DNA from: Deltaproteobacteria bacterium
Lineage (GTDB): Bacteria > Desulfobacterota > Dissulfuribacteria > Dissulfuribacterales > S140-46
Assembly (NCBI GenBank): GCA_015491585.1
Contig: WFVQ01000156.1
Location: forward strand, 1 to 7,185
Direction: 5' to 3'
Length of the DNA stretch: 7,185 nt
The notes under the pieces were generated by a model, which had not been told where the DNA came from, ran no database searches, and saw only the letters and a program-made list of their open reading frames with translations. The translations under genes were made by a program, and so were the position numbers. This document shows, one piece after another, positions 6,371-7,185 of the stretch. Position 1 is the stretch's first letter. Each line of letters begins with the position of its first letter.

Positions 6371-6826
6371 GACGCGAAAGTAATCAATCCATTTCTCGAG
6401 GCAGCAGTGAACGTGTTGAAGACCATGGCCATGGTCGATGCCAGGCCAGGCAGACCCTATGTCAAGAAAGACCAAGTTGCCAACGGCGACGTCTCTGGAA
6501 TCATCGGCATAACCGGGGAGGCCCAGGGCTCCATGTCCATCTCCTTCGAGGCCGACTGTATCAAGGCCATCGTAACCAATCTGTTCGGTATGCCGGTGGA
6601 GGAGATAAACGACGAGGTCAAGGACGCGGTAGGAGAGCTCACCAACATGATATGCGGCGATGCCAGGAGACGGCTTGAGGCACAGGGCGTTTCGCTCCAG
6701 GCCGGCACCCCTACCATCGTTGCAGGCCCCCAGCACCAGATCAGGCACATAGCGAGCGGACCGTGCCTTGCCGTGCCATTCGAGACAGATAACGGAAATT
6801 TCGTGATAGAGGTGGCTTTCAACTGA
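6368..6826 (+). CDS. cheX: CheX-family response-regulator phosphatase
   Basis: CheX proteins dephosphorylate CheY-P and end the chemotaxis signal; relatives act on other response regulators. This 152-residue protein has the usual length and architecture. INPFLEAAVNVL at 6-17 is the opening helix, GIIGITGEAQGSMSISF at 44-60 is the central strand pair, and DAVGELTNMICGDARRRL at 86-103 holds the catalytic ExxN pair, here E90 and N93. The C-terminus ends with PCLAVPFETDNGNFVIEVAFN, typical of the family. It starts at TTG with a strong ribosome site. It lies 35 bp after the PHP gene and is last in the plus-strand series. No cheA, cheY, receptor or flagellar gene is in the window, so its partner cannot be named; a non-chemotaxis partner is possible. 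Confidence 0.9.
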   Translation: MDAKVINPFLEAAVNVLKTMAMVDARPGRPYVKKDQVANGDVSGIIGITGEAQGSMSISFEADCIKAIVTNLFGMPVEEINDEVKDAVGELTNMICGDARRRLEAQGVSLQAGTPTIVAGPQHQIRHIASGPCLAVPFETDNGNFVIEVAFN

Positions 6827-6836
6827 GGGGCAAGAA

Positions 6837-6857
6837 GGAAAGTGGCGGGAACTTTCC
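6837..6857. terminator. Inverted repeat between convergent genes, possible terminator
   Basis: GGAAAGT (6837-6843) and ACTTTCC (6851-6857) form a perfect 7-bp stem with a 7-nt loop. It sits in the 37-bp gap between the stop codons of cheX and the convergent ComEC-like gene, where a bidirectional terminator would be expected. No run of T follows on either strand and the stem is short and not GC-rich, so it is a weak intrinsic terminator at best. It may instead be a 3'-end stabilising hairpin. Confidence 0.4.
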
Positions 6858-6863
6858 AGTGCC

Positions 6864-7185
6864 TCAACGCGGCTGAACAGCGCGTCCGCTAACATCCAGC
6901 CTCCAGGAAAATGTCCCAGCCTCTGCCACGCTCCACACCCTGGCCCCCATGCGCGACAGTAGGGCACAGGTCTCATTCCTGGCATCCCTGCCCACGCTCC
7001 AAGGCCCCTGCGGCACCACCGCCCGCGCCGGACGCGCCGCATCGAGGAAAGGGCGCGAACTGGATCCCCTGCTACCGTGGTGCGCCACCACCAGCAAATC
7101 CACGGTAGAGACCTGCCCCTCCTGCACCATGCACCGTTCCCGGCACCGTCCTATGTCCCCTGGGAAGAGAAGCCTCCGCCCCTCC
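6864..7185 (-). CDS. comEC: ComEC/Rec2-type DNA uptake protein, C-terminal end (runs off the right edge)
   Basis: ComEC forms the membrane channel for single-stranded DNA entry during natural transformation, and its C-terminal part is a metallo-beta-lactamase-fold domain. Only the last 106 residues are visible; the frame is open to the window edge. They read RRLLFPGDIG, then after a spacer VDLLVVAHHGSRGSSSRPFLDAARP, then a strand (ARAVV) and a final MGARVW...GTFSW strand pair. GD and HHGS are the conserved MBL motifs of this family. The usual YGHP-like motif after the ARAVV strand is not recognisable. The membrane part and first HxHxDH motif lie outside the window, so a free-standing MBL-fold hydrolase cannot be ruled out. 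It is convergent with cheX. Confidence 0.8.
   Translation of the reverse strand, partial: EGRRLLFPGDIGRCRERCMVQEGQVSTVDLLVVAHHGSRGSSSRPFLDAARPARAVVPQGPWSVGRDARNETCALLSRMGARVWSVAEAGTFSWRLDVSGRAVQPR

Noticed and set aside
6131..7042. A 303-codon minus-strand frame spanning the PHP gene end, cheX and part of the ComEC-like gene
   Set aside because: It crosses three well-supported genes in a different frame and its protein resembles nothing I know.

Overview
This is a gene-dense window of about 60% GC bacterial chromosome. It holds seven protein genes that I can support and no RNA gene, insertion sequence, CRISPR array or prophage. Arginine AGG and isoleucine ATA codons are unusually common for this GC content. 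That codon use, a CheX-type phosphatase and a miaB/DUF151-nuclease pair suggest Synergistota, with Desulfobacterota (former Deltaproteobacteria) the main alternative. This assignment is inference from memory of gene content and codon use; no search was run.

Layout. The left half (1-3343) is a minus-strand pair, recJ followed by smc, overlapping by 14 bp. smc runs off the left edge, leaving the N-terminal ATPase half, the first coiled-coil arm and the start of the hinge. At about 3344-3429 lies a divergent intergenic region with a strong promoter-like sequence (TTGACA, 17 bp, TAGTTT) pointing at recJ, so close that recJ mRNA may have almost no leader. The right half (3430-6826) is a plus-strand series: a 76-residue DUF4911-like protein, miaB with its own promoter-like sequence, a DUF151 bifunctional-nuclease-family gene, a PHP-domain phosphoesterase, and cheX with a TTG start. 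A perfect 7-bp inverted repeat follows cheX. The last 322 bases carry, on the minus strand and convergent with cheX, the C-terminal end of a ComEC/Rec2-type metallo-beta-lactamase domain.

Function. recJ and smc are housekeeping genes for DNA repair and chromosome organisation, and the ComEC tail belongs to DNA uptake. The plus-strand group mixes tRNA hypermodification (MiaB), a small nuclease-fold protein, a metal-dependent phosphoesterase and a phosphatase for phosphorylated response regulators, with no other chemotaxis or histidine-biosynthesis gene in view. I see no clearly new multi-gene system. The points most worth a second look are the recJ start region, the small DUF4911-like protein, the orphan CheX in an RNA-modification operon, and the unusual C-terminus of the ComEC-like protein.
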